Shown one piece after another: positions 34,283-43,490 of a DNA stretch of 64,000 nt; positions within the stretch are counted from its first letter, which is position 1; each line of letters begins with the position of its first letter. Source of the DNA: Solimonas aquatica (GTDB taxonomy: Bacteria; Pseudomonadota; Gammaproteobacteria; Nevskiales; Nevskiaceae); assembly GCF_900111015.1 (NCBI RefSeq), contig NZ_FOFS01000002.1, positions 124,001 to 188,000 of the forward strand, written 5' to 3'. The position numbers and the translations under genes are program-made. The notes under the pieces are model-generated. The model was given only the letters and a program-made list of their open reading frames with translations. It was not told where the DNA came from and made no database searches.

Positions 34283-35197
34283 ATGGGCGGAAAACACATT
34301 CTGATCACGGGTGGCGCCAGTGGCCTGGGCCTGGGCTGCGCCGAGCGGTTTCGCGAGCTGGGCTATCACCTCACGATTGCCGATCTGAATCAGCAGGCGG
34401 CGCAAGCTGCGCTGGCAGCGCTGGACAAACGCGGCGATGCGCAGGCCTGGCTGCGTGCCGAAACAGTGGACCTGTCCGATCCGCAAAGCATCGCGGCTCT
34501 GGTGCGGCGCCTGCTGGCGCGCGGCGAGCCCATCGACGTGCTGGTCAACAATGCCGGCATCTATCCGCCTTCGAACCGCCGCGAAACGGCCGAGGGTCGT
34601 GAGCTGAGCTTCGCCATCGCGCATCTGGGGCATTTCCGCCTCAGTCACGGGCTCTGGCCGCTGCTGCGGCGGGCGCCGGCGGCCAAGCTCATCACCATCT
34701 CCAGTCTGGTGCAGCGCTCGGCGCGCCTGCAGCTGGACGATCTGGATTTTCGCCAGCGCTACGAACCGATACTGGCCTACCAGCAGGCCAAGCTGGCCTG
34801 CCTGCTGTTCGCGGTCGAGTTGCAGCGTCGCCTGGCCGAGGTGAACAGCCCGATCCAGAGCTATGCCGCGCATCCGGGCGTGTGCCGCACACAGCTGGGC
34901 AGCAATCGCCCGCTGGGTCCGCAAGACAGCGCCTGGCAGCGTTTCGCCAGCGCCATGCTGCGCCTGGGGCAGCGTCACATCGGACAGTCACCGCAGACCG
35001 GTGCCGAGCCGGTGGTGCAGATCGCCAGTACCGCGCGCTTTGCGCCGGGCAGCTTCGTCGGGCCGCGCTGGCTGTTCGAAAGCTGCGGGCCCATCGGGGT
35101 TTCACCGCTGGGCGCGGCGGCCCGTGATGAAGGTCTGGCGCGTGCGCTGTGGACACGCAGCGAGGAACTCACCGGCTTGCGCTGGCGCTTCGACTAG
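34283..35197 (+). CDS. Short-chain dehydrogenase/reductase
   Basis: A 304-residue SDR of the retinol-dehydrogenase-like type. The cofactor motif is TGGASGLGLG at 9-18, followed by NNAGIYPP near 90-97. The catalytic Ser lies in ISSLVQRSA and Tyr-Lys in YQQAKLA near 169-175. The adenine-pocket Asp in IADLNQQAAQ suggests NAD preference. It starts at ATG 34283 in the interval after the TetR gene; a TonB-dependent receptor follows 63 nt downstream. The substrate is unknown; an imported hydrophobic compound is plausible from the neighbourhood. Confidence 0.9.
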   Translation: MGGKHILITGGASGLGLGCAERFRELGYHLTIADLNQQAAQAALAALDKRGDAQAWLRAETVDLSDPQSIAALVRRLLARGEPIDVLVNNAGIYPPSNRRETAEGRELSFAIAHLGHFRLSHGLWPLLRRAPAAKLITISSLVQRSARLQLDDLDFRQRYEPILAYQQAKLACLLFAVELQRRLAEVNSPIQSYAAHPGVCRTQLGSNRPLGPQDSAWQRFASAMLRLGQRHIGQSPQTGAEPVVQIASTARFAPGSFVGPRWLFESCGPIGVSPLGAAARDEGLARALWTRSEELTGLRWRFD

Positions 35198-35260
35198 CGG
35201 CGGCACTTGGGATCGGGCCGCAGTGCGGGGCGCGGCGCATAAGACAAAAAAGGGGGAGAT

Positions 35261-37795
35261 ATGGGCAAGCAGCATGGCTGGCTGGCGCTCGTGCTATGCC
35301 TGCCGGCGAGCTGGACGCTGGCGCAGGAGGGCGCGCTGGACACCATCGTCGTGCCGCAGGCGCCGCCGCCGCTGCCCGCGCAGGCGGCAAGCACCGCGCA
35401 GGCGCGCAGCACACTGGAAGAGGTTCTGGTGACCGCACAGCGACGCGTGGCTTCGGTGCAGGAAACGCCGATCTCGCTGGAAGCCTTCGATGCCGACAAG
35501 CTGGCGCAGCGTGGCATCCAGGGCGTGCAGGATCTGGGCGCCAATGTGCCGGGCATGGTCATCGAGCCGCATCCTCTGTCCAGCAGCACCTTGCGCATCA
35601 CCATCCGTGGCGTCGGCGTCACCGACTCGCAGGTCACGCAGGATCCCGCCGTGGGCATTTATCTGGATGGCGTGTATCTGGCGCGCTCGGCGGGACTGGC
35701 GCTGGAGCTGGCGGATCTGGAACGCGTGGAAGTGCTGCGCGGGCCGCAGGGCGCGCTGTACGGGCGCAACACCACGGGCGGCGCCGTGAACCTGTTGACG
35801 CGCCGGCCTTCGCTGGCGGCCTTCGACATGCAGCAGCAGCTGACGGCGGCCTCGCGCGAGCACTGGAACGGCAAGACCAGCTTCAATGTGCCCTTGACGG
35901 ACGATCTCGCGGTCAAGCTCTCGGGCCTGCTCAGCCATCAGAACGGCTTTGTCGAGAACACGGGGCCTGGCGGTGATTTTGGCGATCGCCGCGAATGGGC
36001 CGCGCGCCTGGATGCGCGCTGGCTGCCGATGGAGACGATGAGCGTGGATTACGCCTTCGATCTCACCGATCTGCGCTACTACAACTATCTGTTCCAGGGC
36101 GTGACGCCTTCCAACACGCCGCACGGTCTGGCGGACTACTTCAAGCCTTATGCGCAATCACAGTCGGTTTACGCCTCGCGGCGGCTGGCCCAGCTGGCCA
36201 CCGGCGCGCCCTATGAGCCCTCGCAGTCGCGTTCGCTGGGTCATACGCTGGTGCTCGGCGATGAGCTCGCCGAGGATCTGAGCCTCAAGTACATCGGCGC
36301 CTATCGCCGCCTGCGCGATGACCAGTACGCGGACCTGGGCGGCGGGGCCGGCTCCACGGGCTTTCGCGTCGATACCAATGCCTACGATGGGCCTGCCGGC
36401 GTGCTCGCGGGTGGCGGTGCCCCCACGCCGCTGGTGAAGCCGCGCACCTTCCAGCATCAGTGGTCACAGGAGTTGCAGCTCAGCGGCAAGCTGTTCGACT
36501 CGCTGGAGTTCATCCTCGGCGCCTACCAGTTCTCGGAGCGGGGCGGCGAGCAGGGTGGTCCCACCCATCACATCTTCAACACCAGGCTCGATCCTTCTCA
36601 GCTCAATGTCCTGCTGGACGCTGCGCCGGATCTGCGCGAGCTGCTGCGTGATGCGGTGCTGCCAGGTCTGGCGGCGTTCTGGGATTACGACATCGGCATC
36701 GACAACACAGCCACCGCGCTGTTCGGCCAGTTCAGCTGGACGCCGCCGGCCTTCGCGGAGCGCCTGCATCTGACCCTGGGTCTGCGTCAGTCCTGGGATC
36801 AGCGCCAGGCCGAGAAGAGCTTCGTGCAGACCGAGTACATCGAGGCGCAGCTGGCCGGCGCGGGTCTGGGCGCGGTGCCGATCCCGGCCTTCGTGCTGCG
36901 CGGTACGGATCGTTTCGATCAGGTGCGTGCCTCGCGCAGTGATCGCAATTTCTCGCCCTCGCTCAATCTGCAGTACGAGCTGGCGCGCAGCGCCACGGCC
37001 TACATCTCCTATGCCACCGCCTACAAGAGCGGCGGCTTCAACACGCGCGATCCGCAGATTTCCGGCGCCTCCGGGCCGGCATCCGATGGCACGGATTACG
37101 GCTTTGGCTTCGTGGAAGGCTTCAAGCCGGAACGTGTGCGCTCGATCGAACTGGGGTTGAAAAGTGAATGGCTGCAGCGGCGGCTGCGCGGCAATCTGGC
37201 GACGTTCTACACCCAGTACCGCGACATGCAGACCAACTTCATGATCCCGGGCACCATCTCCGACACCAAGTCGCGCAATGCCGGCCGCGCGCGCCTGTAT
37301 GGCGCCGAGCTGGATGGTGCCTTCGTGCTCAGGCCCGGCCTGATCGTGTCCTTGCAGTACGCTTATCTCAATGCCCGTGTGCAGCAGGTCATCGACCTGG
37401 AGGGCAACAACGTCGCCTCGCTGTATCCCTTCATCGCCGCGCCGCGCAGCTCGCTGGTGGCCTCGCTGGACTGGACCTTCCTGCAGAATCGCTGGGCCAG
37501 CTGGCGCGCCTATCTCAATTACCAGTACAGCGGCTGGCGCCAGGGTTTCGTGATCACCGAGGACAAGCGCGGACTCACCGCCATCGACGGCTATGGACTG
37601 ATCAATGCGCGCCTGGCCGCCAGCGAGATTCCGGTGACTGCGCGCAGCCAGCTGGAAGTATCGCTCTGGGGACGCAATCTGGCCGACAAGCAGTACCCGC
37701 TGACGGCGGTCGACAATCTGCCGCAGGCCGATCGCGCGGTGGTCTGGGGCGAGCCGCGCGCCCTGGGTCTTGAACTCACATACCGCTACCGTTGA
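35261..37795 (+). CDS. TonB-dependent outer-membrane receptor
   Basis: An 844-residue receptor with a signal peptide (LVLCLPASWTLAQ), a TonB-box-like LEEVLVTAQRR near residues 49-59, a plug domain (VYLARSAG, LRGPQGALYGRNTTGGAVN near 160-178) and a 22-strand barrel ending in LELTYRYR. The start ATG 35261 has GGGGGAGAT upstream. The style (QRR after the TonB box, IRGVG, GRNTTGG) is that of the large sphingomonad-like receptor group with broad organic substrates rather than classical siderophore receptors. It probably belongs with the TetR and SDR genes upstream. Confidence 0.93.
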   Translation: MGKQHGWLALVLCLPASWTLAQEGALDTIVVPQAPPPLPAQAASTAQARSTLEEVLVTAQRRVASVQETPISLEAFDADKLAQRGIQGVQDLGANVPGMVIEPHPLSSSTLRITIRGVGVTDSQVTQDPAVGIYLDGVYLARSAGLALELADLERVEVLRGPQGALYGRNTTGGAVNLLTRRPSLAAFDMQQQLTAASREHWNGKTSFNVPLTDDLAVKLSGLLSHQNGFVENTGPGGDFGDRREWAARLDARWLPMETMSVDYAFDLTDLRYYNYLFQGVTPSNTPHGLADYFKPYAQSQSVYASRRLAQLATGAPYEPSQSRSLGHTLVLGDELAEDLSLKYIGAYRRLRDDQYADLGGGAGSTGFRVDTNAYDGPAGVLAGGGAPTPLVKPRTFQHQWSQELQLSGKLFDSLEFILGAYQFSERGGEQGGPTHHIFNTRLDPSQLNVLLDAAPDLRELLRDAVLPGLAAFWDYDIGIDNTATALFGQFSWTPPAFAERLHLTLGLRQSWDQRQAEKSFVQTEYIEAQLAGAGLGAVPIPAFVLRGTDRFDQVRASRSDRNFSPSLNLQYELARSATAYISYATAYKSGGFNTRDPQISGASGPASDGTDYGFGFVEGFKPERVRSIELGLKSEWLQRRLRGNLATFYTQYRDMQTNFMIPGTISDTKSRNAGRARLYGAELDGAFVLRPGLIVSLQYAYLNARVQQVIDLEGNNVASLYPFIAAPRSSLVASLDWTFLQNRWASWRAYLNYQYSGWRQGFVITEDKRGLTAIDGYGLINARLAASEIPVTARSQLEVSLWGRNLADKQYPLTAVDNLPQADRAVVWGEPRALGLELTYRYR

Positions 37796-37809
37796 AAGGC
37801 GCGCCGGGC

Positions 37810-38259
37810 ATGCGTACGCGGGCGCTGCTGCTGGCCATGCTGCTGAGCCTGCCGGGGCTGGGTGCTGCACAGGATCGCGATGCCGCGCTGGGCCGCTGGC
37901 TGGCGTACGAACCGAGCGATGGCAGCACCACACTGGTGGAGCTGTATCGCGTCGGCGATACCCTGGAAGGCCGTGTGCTGAGCATGACGGACGCGCAGCG
38001 CCAGCCCTTGCTGCGGCATTGCACGCGCTGCCCCGGCACGCTGCGCGGCGAGCCCCTGGTCGGCATGCGCTTTCTCTGGGGCTTGCGTCAGCAGGATGGC
38101 CAATGGCTGGGCGGCGAGGTGATGGATCTGCGCGAAGGCCTGACCCAGGGCCTGCGCGCGGAAGCCGAAATCCGCGTCGAGGGCGATCACCTGCGGCTGC
38201 GCGCCTTCCGCGGCCTGCGTGCGCTGGGGCAGACGCGGGTCTGGAGGCGCGCGCCCTGA
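37810..38259 (+). CDS. DUF2147-like secreted protein
   Basis: A 149-residue protein with signal peptide RTRALLLAMLLSLPGLGAAQ and a small lipocalin-like domain of the DUF2147 type, seen in ALGRWLAYEPSDGSTTLVEL and GGEVMDLREG. It carries a C-x2-C pair (HCTRCPG, near residues 75-81). The start is ATG 37810; a TTG at 37792 extends the frame across the receptor stop. It is 15 nt after the TonB receptor gene and likely cotranscribed. The function is unknown. Confidence 0.75.
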   Translation: MRTRALLLAMLLSLPGLGAAQDRDAALGRWLAYEPSDGSTTLVELYRVGDTLEGRVLSMTDAQRQPLLRHCTRCPGTLRGEPLVGMRFLWGLRQQDGQWLGGEVMDLREGLTQGLRAEAEIRVEGDHLRLRAFRGLRALGQTRVWRRAP

Positions 38260-38331
38260 GCGGCGCGGCGCTCGGCGGTTTGCCTTGCCGGCTCGGGCTG
38301 CCAGAAGATAAGCGCCCTTCTTCGAACCTGA

Positions 38332-39114
38332 ATGTCCGCGACGATGCGTATCGCCACCTGGAACGTCAATTCCCTTAACGTGCGTCTGCCGCATCTGCTG
38401 GATTGGCTCGCGGCCAGCCCCGTGGACCTGCTGGGCATACAGGAAACCAAGCTCACCGACGACAAGTTTCCGTTCGCGGCGCTGGCAGCGGCGGGTTATC
38501 AGGCCGTGCACAGCGGGCAGAAGACCTATAACGGCGTGGCGCTGCTGGCGCGCGGCGTGATCGAAGATGTCTCGCGCGACATGCCCGGCTTTGCCGACGA
38601 GCAGAAGCGCGTGATTGCCGGCACCGTCAACGGCGTGCGCTATGTGAACGTGTACGTGGTCAACGGTCAGGCCGTGGGCAGCGAGAAGTACGCCTACAAG
38701 CTGCGCTTCCTGGAGGCGCTGCAGCGCTATCTCGCCGAAGAGCTGCAGCGCTATCCGAATCTGGTGGTGGGCGGCGACTACAACATCGCGCCCACCGCCG
38801 AGGACACGCATGATCCGGAGGTCTGGGAAGGCGGCATTCTCTGCTCGGAGCCGGAGCGCGAAGGCTTTCGCAAGCTGCTGGCGCTGGGCCTGCAGGATGG
38901 TTTCCGCCTGTTCCCGCAGGAAGCGAAAACCTTCACCTGGTGGGATTACCGGCAGGCGGCGTTTCGCCGCAACATGGGTCTGCGCATCGACCATCTGCTG
39001 CTGTCCGCGCCGCTGGCTGCACGCGCCAGGAGCGCGCTGGTGGACAAGGCGCCGCGCAAGCTGGAGCGGCCTTCCGATCACGCGCCGCTGGTGATCGAGC
39101 TGGCGCCGGTCTGA
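38332..39114 (+). CDS. xthA: Exodeoxyribonuclease III
   Basis: A 260-residue AP endonuclease/3'-5' exonuclease of base excision repair. Motifs are MRIATWNVNSLNVR, the metal-binding Glu in GIQETKL, GDYNIAPTAEDTHDP and the C-terminal catalytic SDHAPLVIEL. ATG 38344 (MRIATW) is the family-like start, 12 bases after the ATG 38332 used here; no ribosome site separates them. It ends 7 nt before a palindromic repeat element. Confidence 0.94.
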   Translation: MSATMRIATWNVNSLNVRLPHLLDWLAASPVDLLGIQETKLTDDKFPFAALAAAGYQAVHSGQKTYNGVALLARGVIEDVSRDMPGFADEQKRVIAGTVNGVRYVNVYVVNGQAVGSEKYAYKLRFLEALQRYLAEELQRYPNLVVGGDYNIAPTAEDTHDPEVWEGGILCSEPEREGFRKLLALGLQDGFRLFPQEAKTFTWWDYRQAAFRRNMGLRIDHLLLSAPLAARARSALVDKAPRKLERPSDHAPLVIELAPV

Positions 39115-39121
39115 GCTGCGC

Positions 39122-39284
39122 TAGTGGTCTGTTGCATGCTAGGCGGCACCTATAAAACCGATGGATTTTGGTTCGTGGCAAGGCGCAAACCACAGCAATA
39201 GCACCGCTATTGCGAGGGTTTGCAACGCCGCCACGGGCCAAAAGACGCGGTTTTATGGGTCGCTTAGCGTGCAACAGACCACTA
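39122..39284. repeat. Nested palindromic element, MITE-like
   Basis: The ends are a perfect 15-bp inverted repeat, TAGTGGTCTGTTGCA and TGCAACAGACCACTA. Similarity between the two arms continues inward with scattered mismatches for about 70 bases to a central GCAATAGC / GCTATTGC stem. The 163-bp unit can fold into one long hairpin and encodes nothing. Its last three bases (CTA) form the TAG stop of the minus-strand hydrolase gene. The TA at each end would suit an IS630/mariner-type target duplication (inference). Confidence 0.75.
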
Positions 39285-40826
39285 AGGCACGCCGCTCTGC
39301 TGCGCGGCCAGAATGATCAGCTGCAGATCCTCGCTGAGCAGGAAGCCCTGGTTCACGGCGTCCTGCCCGGCGGCGGTGACGGCCGCGACATAGGCATCGT
39401 GGTCGGCGTACAGGCTCTGCAGCGTCGCCGTGTCCAGCAGCTGCGTCAGGCCGTAGAGAAAGCAGATGCTGCTGTCGCTCATCACGCTGCTGTTCTCGCC
39501 GGACAGCACGGCGGTGGGCGCGTCCAGATAGGGACTGCGGATGCCGCCCAGGGCATTGCCATGCGCATCGCGCAGAATCGCATCGCCTGCGGCGTTGACT
39601 GACAGGCGCGGTGCGGAGGGCGGCGCCTTGCCTTCGGCAAGCCAGGTGTTGAGCGCGTGGATCGCGGCATTGGCGATGAAATGATGCTGCGGCGCGCTGT
39701 TGATCGGCTCCGGGCAGCTGCTGAAAGGGGTGTTCTTGCGGGTCTCGTAGACCGTGGCGGCGGAGCCGTCACCGGTGTCGCTGAAACCGTCCTTGGAAAT
39801 GTAAGTGTCGGCGTGCGCGGCGCCCGCGATTTCCCACAGGCGGAACTGGCTGTGATCGCTCTGGCGGCTGTGGTAGGCGTCCAGCATCAGCAGATCGGTT
39901 TCGGTCTGCTGGTTGAGCAGCGGCCGGCCGAGGTCGGTGCGAAAGCGCACCACCTGCGGCGTGTTGATCACGCTCTGCGGCGCCTGCGACAAGGGCGCCG
40001 AGGCGCCGCCGAAATCCGCGACATAACCCAGGCGGCTGTCCACGAAGTAGCCGTCGAACAGCGTGGTGCGAGGACCGAAGGCATTCACGAAGGTGGTCAG
40101 GCGCGCCGCCGACTGCGATTGTCCGGCCGCGATCACCCGCGCGATCTGCAGCTCGCCCAGTGGCGCGAGATCCTGCGGATGGCGGATGGCCTGCGCCGCC
40201 TGCGCGTAGATGTCGTAGGAAAAACTGTCGCCAGGATGCGAGAGGCTGGCGTAGCGCAGGGGATTGATCAGCTTCAGCGAGATGGCGATGGGTAGCGGCG
40301 TGCCCAGCGGCGGGGTGCCGCCCTCGACGCCGATCTGCTGCGCGGAGATGCCCACCCAGGCGTAGCCACGACGCAGCAGTTCGGTGTGCATCGTCACCCA
40401 CTCGGCGGCGGTATCGACGCCGCCGGTGACGTTGAGCCATTCCACGATCACCGTGCCGTTGAACATCGCCGGATCAACCGGGCGATACACCAGCATGCGG
40501 GTCTTGTAGTCGGCGCTGTCGGCAACGGAGACCTGCCAGCGGCCGTCCTGATCCAGGGCCGCGTCGTTGACGTAGGAATGCGCGACGCCGGAATAGAAGT
40601 ATTCCTGCTCCTGGTAGTTGAAGGGCGTGAAGGAAAACGTGGTGCCGGCGACGAAAGGCTTGCCGATGTTCGGCGCCGCCGCCACGCTGGGATTGGCATA
40701 CAGCAGCAGCGATTGTGCCGGCACGCTGCCTTCGGGCGCCGTGCTGCTGCCGCAGGCCGCCAGATACAAGGGCAGCGCAAGGCCGAGCGCCGGCCGCAGC
40801 GCCGCGCAAATGCATGGCCTGAACAT
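39282..40826 (-). CDS. Lipoprotein of the large alpha/beta hydrolase domain family
   Basis: A 514-residue protein starting at ATG 40826 with GGGAGG six bases upstream. The signal peptide ends at lipobox LYLAAC. The body matches the alpha/beta hydrolase-domain family often found in oligotrophic and hydrocarbon-degrading bacteria. It has VIVEWLNVTGG near 120-130, a Ser nucleophile in AAGQSQSAARL near 250 and an acid/His region around WEIAGAAHADTY near 350. The stop codon is supplied by the end of the palindromic element at 39122-39284, so the natural C-terminus may have been altered by an insertion. Confidence 0.8.
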   Translation of the reverse strand: MFRPCICAALRPALGLALPLYLAACGSSTAPEGSVPAQSLLLYANPSVAAAPNIGKPFVAGTTFSFTPFNYQEQEYFYSGVAHSYVNDAALDQDGRWQVSVADSADYKTRMLVYRPVDPAMFNGTVIVEWLNVTGGVDTAAEWVTMHTELLRRGYAWVGISAQQIGVEGGTPPLGTPLPIAISLKLINPLRYASLSHPGDSFSYDIYAQAAQAIRHPQDLAPLGELQIARVIAAGQSQSAARLTTFVNAFGPRTTLFDGYFVDSRLGYVADFGGASAPLSQAPQSVINTPQVVRFRTDLGRPLLNQQTETDLLMLDAYHSRQSDHSQFRLWEIAGAAHADTYISKDGFSDTGDGSAATVYETRKNTPFSSCPEPINSAPQHHFIANAAIHALNTWLAEGKAPPSAPRLSVNAAGDAILRDAHGNALGGIRSPYLDAPTAVLSGENSSVMSDSSICFLYGLTQLLDTATLQSLYADHDAYVAAVTAAGQDAVNQGFLLSEDLQLIILAAQQSGVP

Positions 40827-40958
40827 GATCCTCCCTTCACTTCCAGATGCGGTCTGATCGTCAGTCGCGATCAGTGTTTTTTCGTCTGGCAAGGATCATA
40901 GAAGCGCGGCGAGGCGCTGTCCTGCTTATTGCACTGGTTGAATGTGATGCCGAACCCG

Positions 40959-40993
40959 CCATGCTCCTTCCCCTTGCCGGGGAAGGAGCATGG
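40959..40993. terminator. Perfect 15-bp hairpin after the ZnuD-like receptor
   Basis: CCATGCTCCTTCCCC and GGGGAAGGAGCATGG pair perfectly around a 5-nt loop, 8 nt beyond the receptor stop on the minus strand. There is no T run on that strand. It probably ends or stabilises the receptor message. Confidence 0.6.
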
Positions 40994-41000
40994 AACTGGC

Positions 41001-43109
41001 TCAGATCGTCAGCCGGATGCCGACATAGACCGAGCGGCCCGGCGCCGGCACCGCGTCCTTGATGAAGGACGTGGCGCGGCGGATGTCATCGTTCAGCAGA
41101 TTGGTGCCGCGCAGATAGGCGCTGGCCTTGGCCCCGTCGGCGGCGTTGAAGAAGTTCCAGCTCAGATCGGCGGTGAGCAGCTTGTAGCCGGCGGTGGGCG
41201 TTTCCAGCGCTGCGGTGTCGTTCTGCCGGTTCACGCGCTGGTATTCGCTGCTGGCCGTGATGCTGCGCCAGCTGCCGTCCAGGCCGACGCCATAACGCAG
41301 CGGCGGAATGCGCGGCAGGTTCTGGCCGCCGCTGAGCTCGGCGCGCACTGCGTCGGCCAGCAGATGCGTGTTCAAGCGCAGCGGGCCCTGCGCGATGAGC
41401 GCGTAGTTGAGCTGTGCCTCGAAGCCGTAGAGCTTGGCGTCGGCCTGGCGATAGTCCACCAGCAGATCCTCGCCGGCAGGATTGAACGTGCCGTCACCAT
41501 CCACGCGATCGGCAATGCCGTCGCTGCCGCCCGTGCCGCTGCCATCGGCGTTCAGACCCTGATCCACCTCGGCCAGATACAGGTAGTTCTTGAAGCGCGT
41601 GTAGTAAACGCTGCCGTTGAAGGTCCAGCGGCCCTGGTGATGGTCGAAACCCAGTTCCGCGCCATTGGAGATTTCCTTGTCGGCATCGACATTGCCGCGT
41701 TCGAAGGTGGCGGTGGCGCCGTGCGGGCCGAAGGCATAGAGCTCCTCGGGCACCGGCGAGCGTTCGGCGTGCGTGGCGTAGAGCTTCAGGTGCGAGTCTT
41801 CGCCGAGATTGAAGATGGAGCCCGCCGAGGCCGAGACCGGCGTGAAGCTGCGGGACAGATAATTGCCCTGCGGCGAATTGGTGTCGCGCTCCACGCGCGC
41901 GCCGAACTCCAGCTTGCCGAGGCTGTAGGGCTTCTCTTCGATGACAAAGACGCCGAGCTGACGGCTGATCACCGGCGGCACATAGGCTTCCTCGCCCTGC
42001 GCCTCGAAGTTGCGCCAGTTGCCATGCAGGCCGAACACGCCGCGCATGCCGGCCAGTGGTTCATGCACCGCCTCCAGACGCGCCTGGTACTGCAGGTTGT
42101 GGAACACGGTGCCGGGTTCGTGCGCGGCTTCGAACTCGGTGTGGTTGTAGTTGGAGCTGCCGGCGCGCAGTCGCAGCGAGTCGATGCCGGGCAGCGGCTT
42201 GTTGAGGATGCCCTGCAGATCGAAGCGCGTCTGGTGCATCAGGATGAAGGCGCTTTCCTCCACGGGCAGGCCGTACTGCGTGACGAAGCGGCTGCCGGCG
42301 ATGTTCAGCACATTGCCCTGGTCGATGTACGAGTAGGACCCGGCACCGGAGTAGGCGCGCAGCTGGCTGTTGTTGAGCTTCTCATGACTGCCGCTGCCGT
42401 CAACGCCCGCATAGCCCGGGATGTGATAGTCCTCGGCCTCGCGCCAGCCGAAGTCGGTATGCAGCATGTGCGGCCCCTGGCCGTAATTGAGTTCGGCGCT
42501 GCTGGAGCCTTCGTTGCCGTTGCTGCCGTAGACGCTGTCGATGGCGCCATGCAGGCCTTCCTCCACCGCCAGCGGCAGGCGGCCGTTGTCCACGTTCACC
42601 ACACCGCCGGAGGCGCTGTTGCCGTAGAGCAGGGTGGCCGGGCCTTTGAGGATTTCGATCTGTCGCGCCTGCGCCGGGGCGATGGTGACGTTGTGGTCGG
42701 GCGACAGGTCCGAGACATCCATCGCGCTCATGCCGTTCTCCAGCATCTCCACGCGTGGGCCGGCCAGGCCACGGATCACCGGGCGACCGGCGCCCGCGCC
42801 GAAGTCGGTGCTGGCGACGCCGGGTTCGGATTCCAGCGTGGCGCCGATGTTGCCGCGAATCTTGCGCTCCAGTTCCTCGCCGCTGATGACCGATACCGGC
42901 TGCACCAGCTCATCGGCGGTGCGGCCCAGGGGGCTGGCGGTGACAATCACTTCGGGGATCGCGGCATCGCCCTGCGCCTCGCCGGTGTCCGCAAGCGCAG
43001 CGAAAGGGAAACTGGCGGCAAGCAGGCTCAGCAAGCTGGGCGAGCGGGTGGCGAGAGCTTTGGCCAAGGGCCGGGAGCGCGCCCAGGCGGCGCGCGCAAA
43101 CGTGTTCAT
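41001..43109 (-). CDS. TonB-dependent receptor, ZnuD-like
   Basis: A 702-residue outer-membrane receptor. A signal peptide ends near FPFAALA. The plug domain has EVIVTASPLGRT as TonB box and DVSDLSPDHNVTIAP with ILKGPATLLYGNSASGGVVNV, a pattern typical of ZnuD-type zinc (or haem) receptors. The barrel has FGPHGATATFERGN and ends VYVGIRLTI. It starts at ATG 43109 with GAGGAAG upstream. The DUF2946-like small gene upstream supports a metal-related role. No Zur box is obvious in the 83-nt gap, so zinc specificity is inference. Confidence 0.85.
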   Translation of the reverse strand: MNTFARAAWARSRPLAKALATRSPSLLSLLAASFPFAALADTGEAQGDAAIPEVIVTASPLGRTADELVQPVSVISGEELERKIRGNIGATLESEPGVASTDFGAGAGRPVIRGLAGPRVEMLENGMSAMDVSDLSPDHNVTIAPAQARQIEILKGPATLLYGNSASGGVVNVDNGRLPLAVEEGLHGAIDSVYGSNGNEGSSSAELNYGQGPHMLHTDFGWREAEDYHIPGYAGVDGSGSHEKLNNSQLRAYSGAGSYSYIDQGNVLNIAGSRFVTQYGLPVEESAFILMHQTRFDLQGILNKPLPGIDSLRLRAGSSNYNHTEFEAAHEPGTVFHNLQYQARLEAVHEPLAGMRGVFGLHGNWRNFEAQGEEAYVPPVISRQLGVFVIEEKPYSLGKLEFGARVERDTNSPQGNYLSRSFTPVSASAGSIFNLGEDSHLKLYATHAERSPVPEELYAFGPHGATATFERGNVDADKEISNGAELGFDHHQGRWTFNGSVYYTRFKNYLYLAEVDQGLNADGSGTGGSDGIADRVDGDGTFNPAGEDLLVDYRQADAKLYGFEAQLNYALIAQGPLRLNTHLLADAVRAELSGGQNLPRIPPLRYGVGLDGSWRSITASSEYQRVNRQNDTAALETPTAGYKLLTADLSWNFFNAADGAKASAYLRGTNLLNDDIRRATSFIKDAVPAPGRSVYVGIRLTI

Positions 43110-43192
43110 GAAAACTTCCTCATCTGGCAATCAGGATGCGACGCGGCCTGCAGGGGGCAGGCGCGTCCGGGTCACAGCGGAGCTGGGTGCTG

Positions 43193-43477
43193 TCAGCTGT
43201 GCGCGGGCGGACCGCGGGCCTGATAGACCTGATGGACTGCGGAGGATGAAGGAAGTGCGGCGGGAACGTCCGGCGCTTCCTGGCGCAGGGCCAGCAGCGG
43301 CAGCTGCGGCGCGGCGCTCAGCGTACCGCTACCCAGCTGCTGCGCATGGACGCAGAGCGAGCAGGCCGGATCGTCGGCGAGTGCCGGATGCTGCAGGCCA
43401 TGCGCGAACACCAGCCACTGACCCAGCATCAGGGCCAGGGCGAGCAGCCAGGGGCGGTGGCGCAAGCGACGCAGCAT
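43193..43477 (-). CDS. Small DUF2946-like membrane/periplasmic protein
   Basis: A 94-residue protein with an N-terminal membrane segment (WLLALALMLGQWLVFAHGLQH). A His/Cys-rich stretch DDPACSLCVHAQQL and the C-terminal ARGPP motif shared by DUF2946-type proteins follow; the same ending occurs in the protein at 52160-52546. The Cys pair and His residues suggest metal binding. I use ATG 43477; GTG 43483 is also possible. It is upstream of the ZnuD-like receptor on the same strand. Confidence 0.65.
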   Translation of the reverse strand: MLRRLRHRPWLLALALMLGQWLVFAHGLQHPALADDPACSLCVHAQQLGSGTLSAAPQLPLLALRQEAPDVPAALPSSSAVHQVYQARGPPAHS

Positions 43478-43490
43478 CAGCACATTCTAG

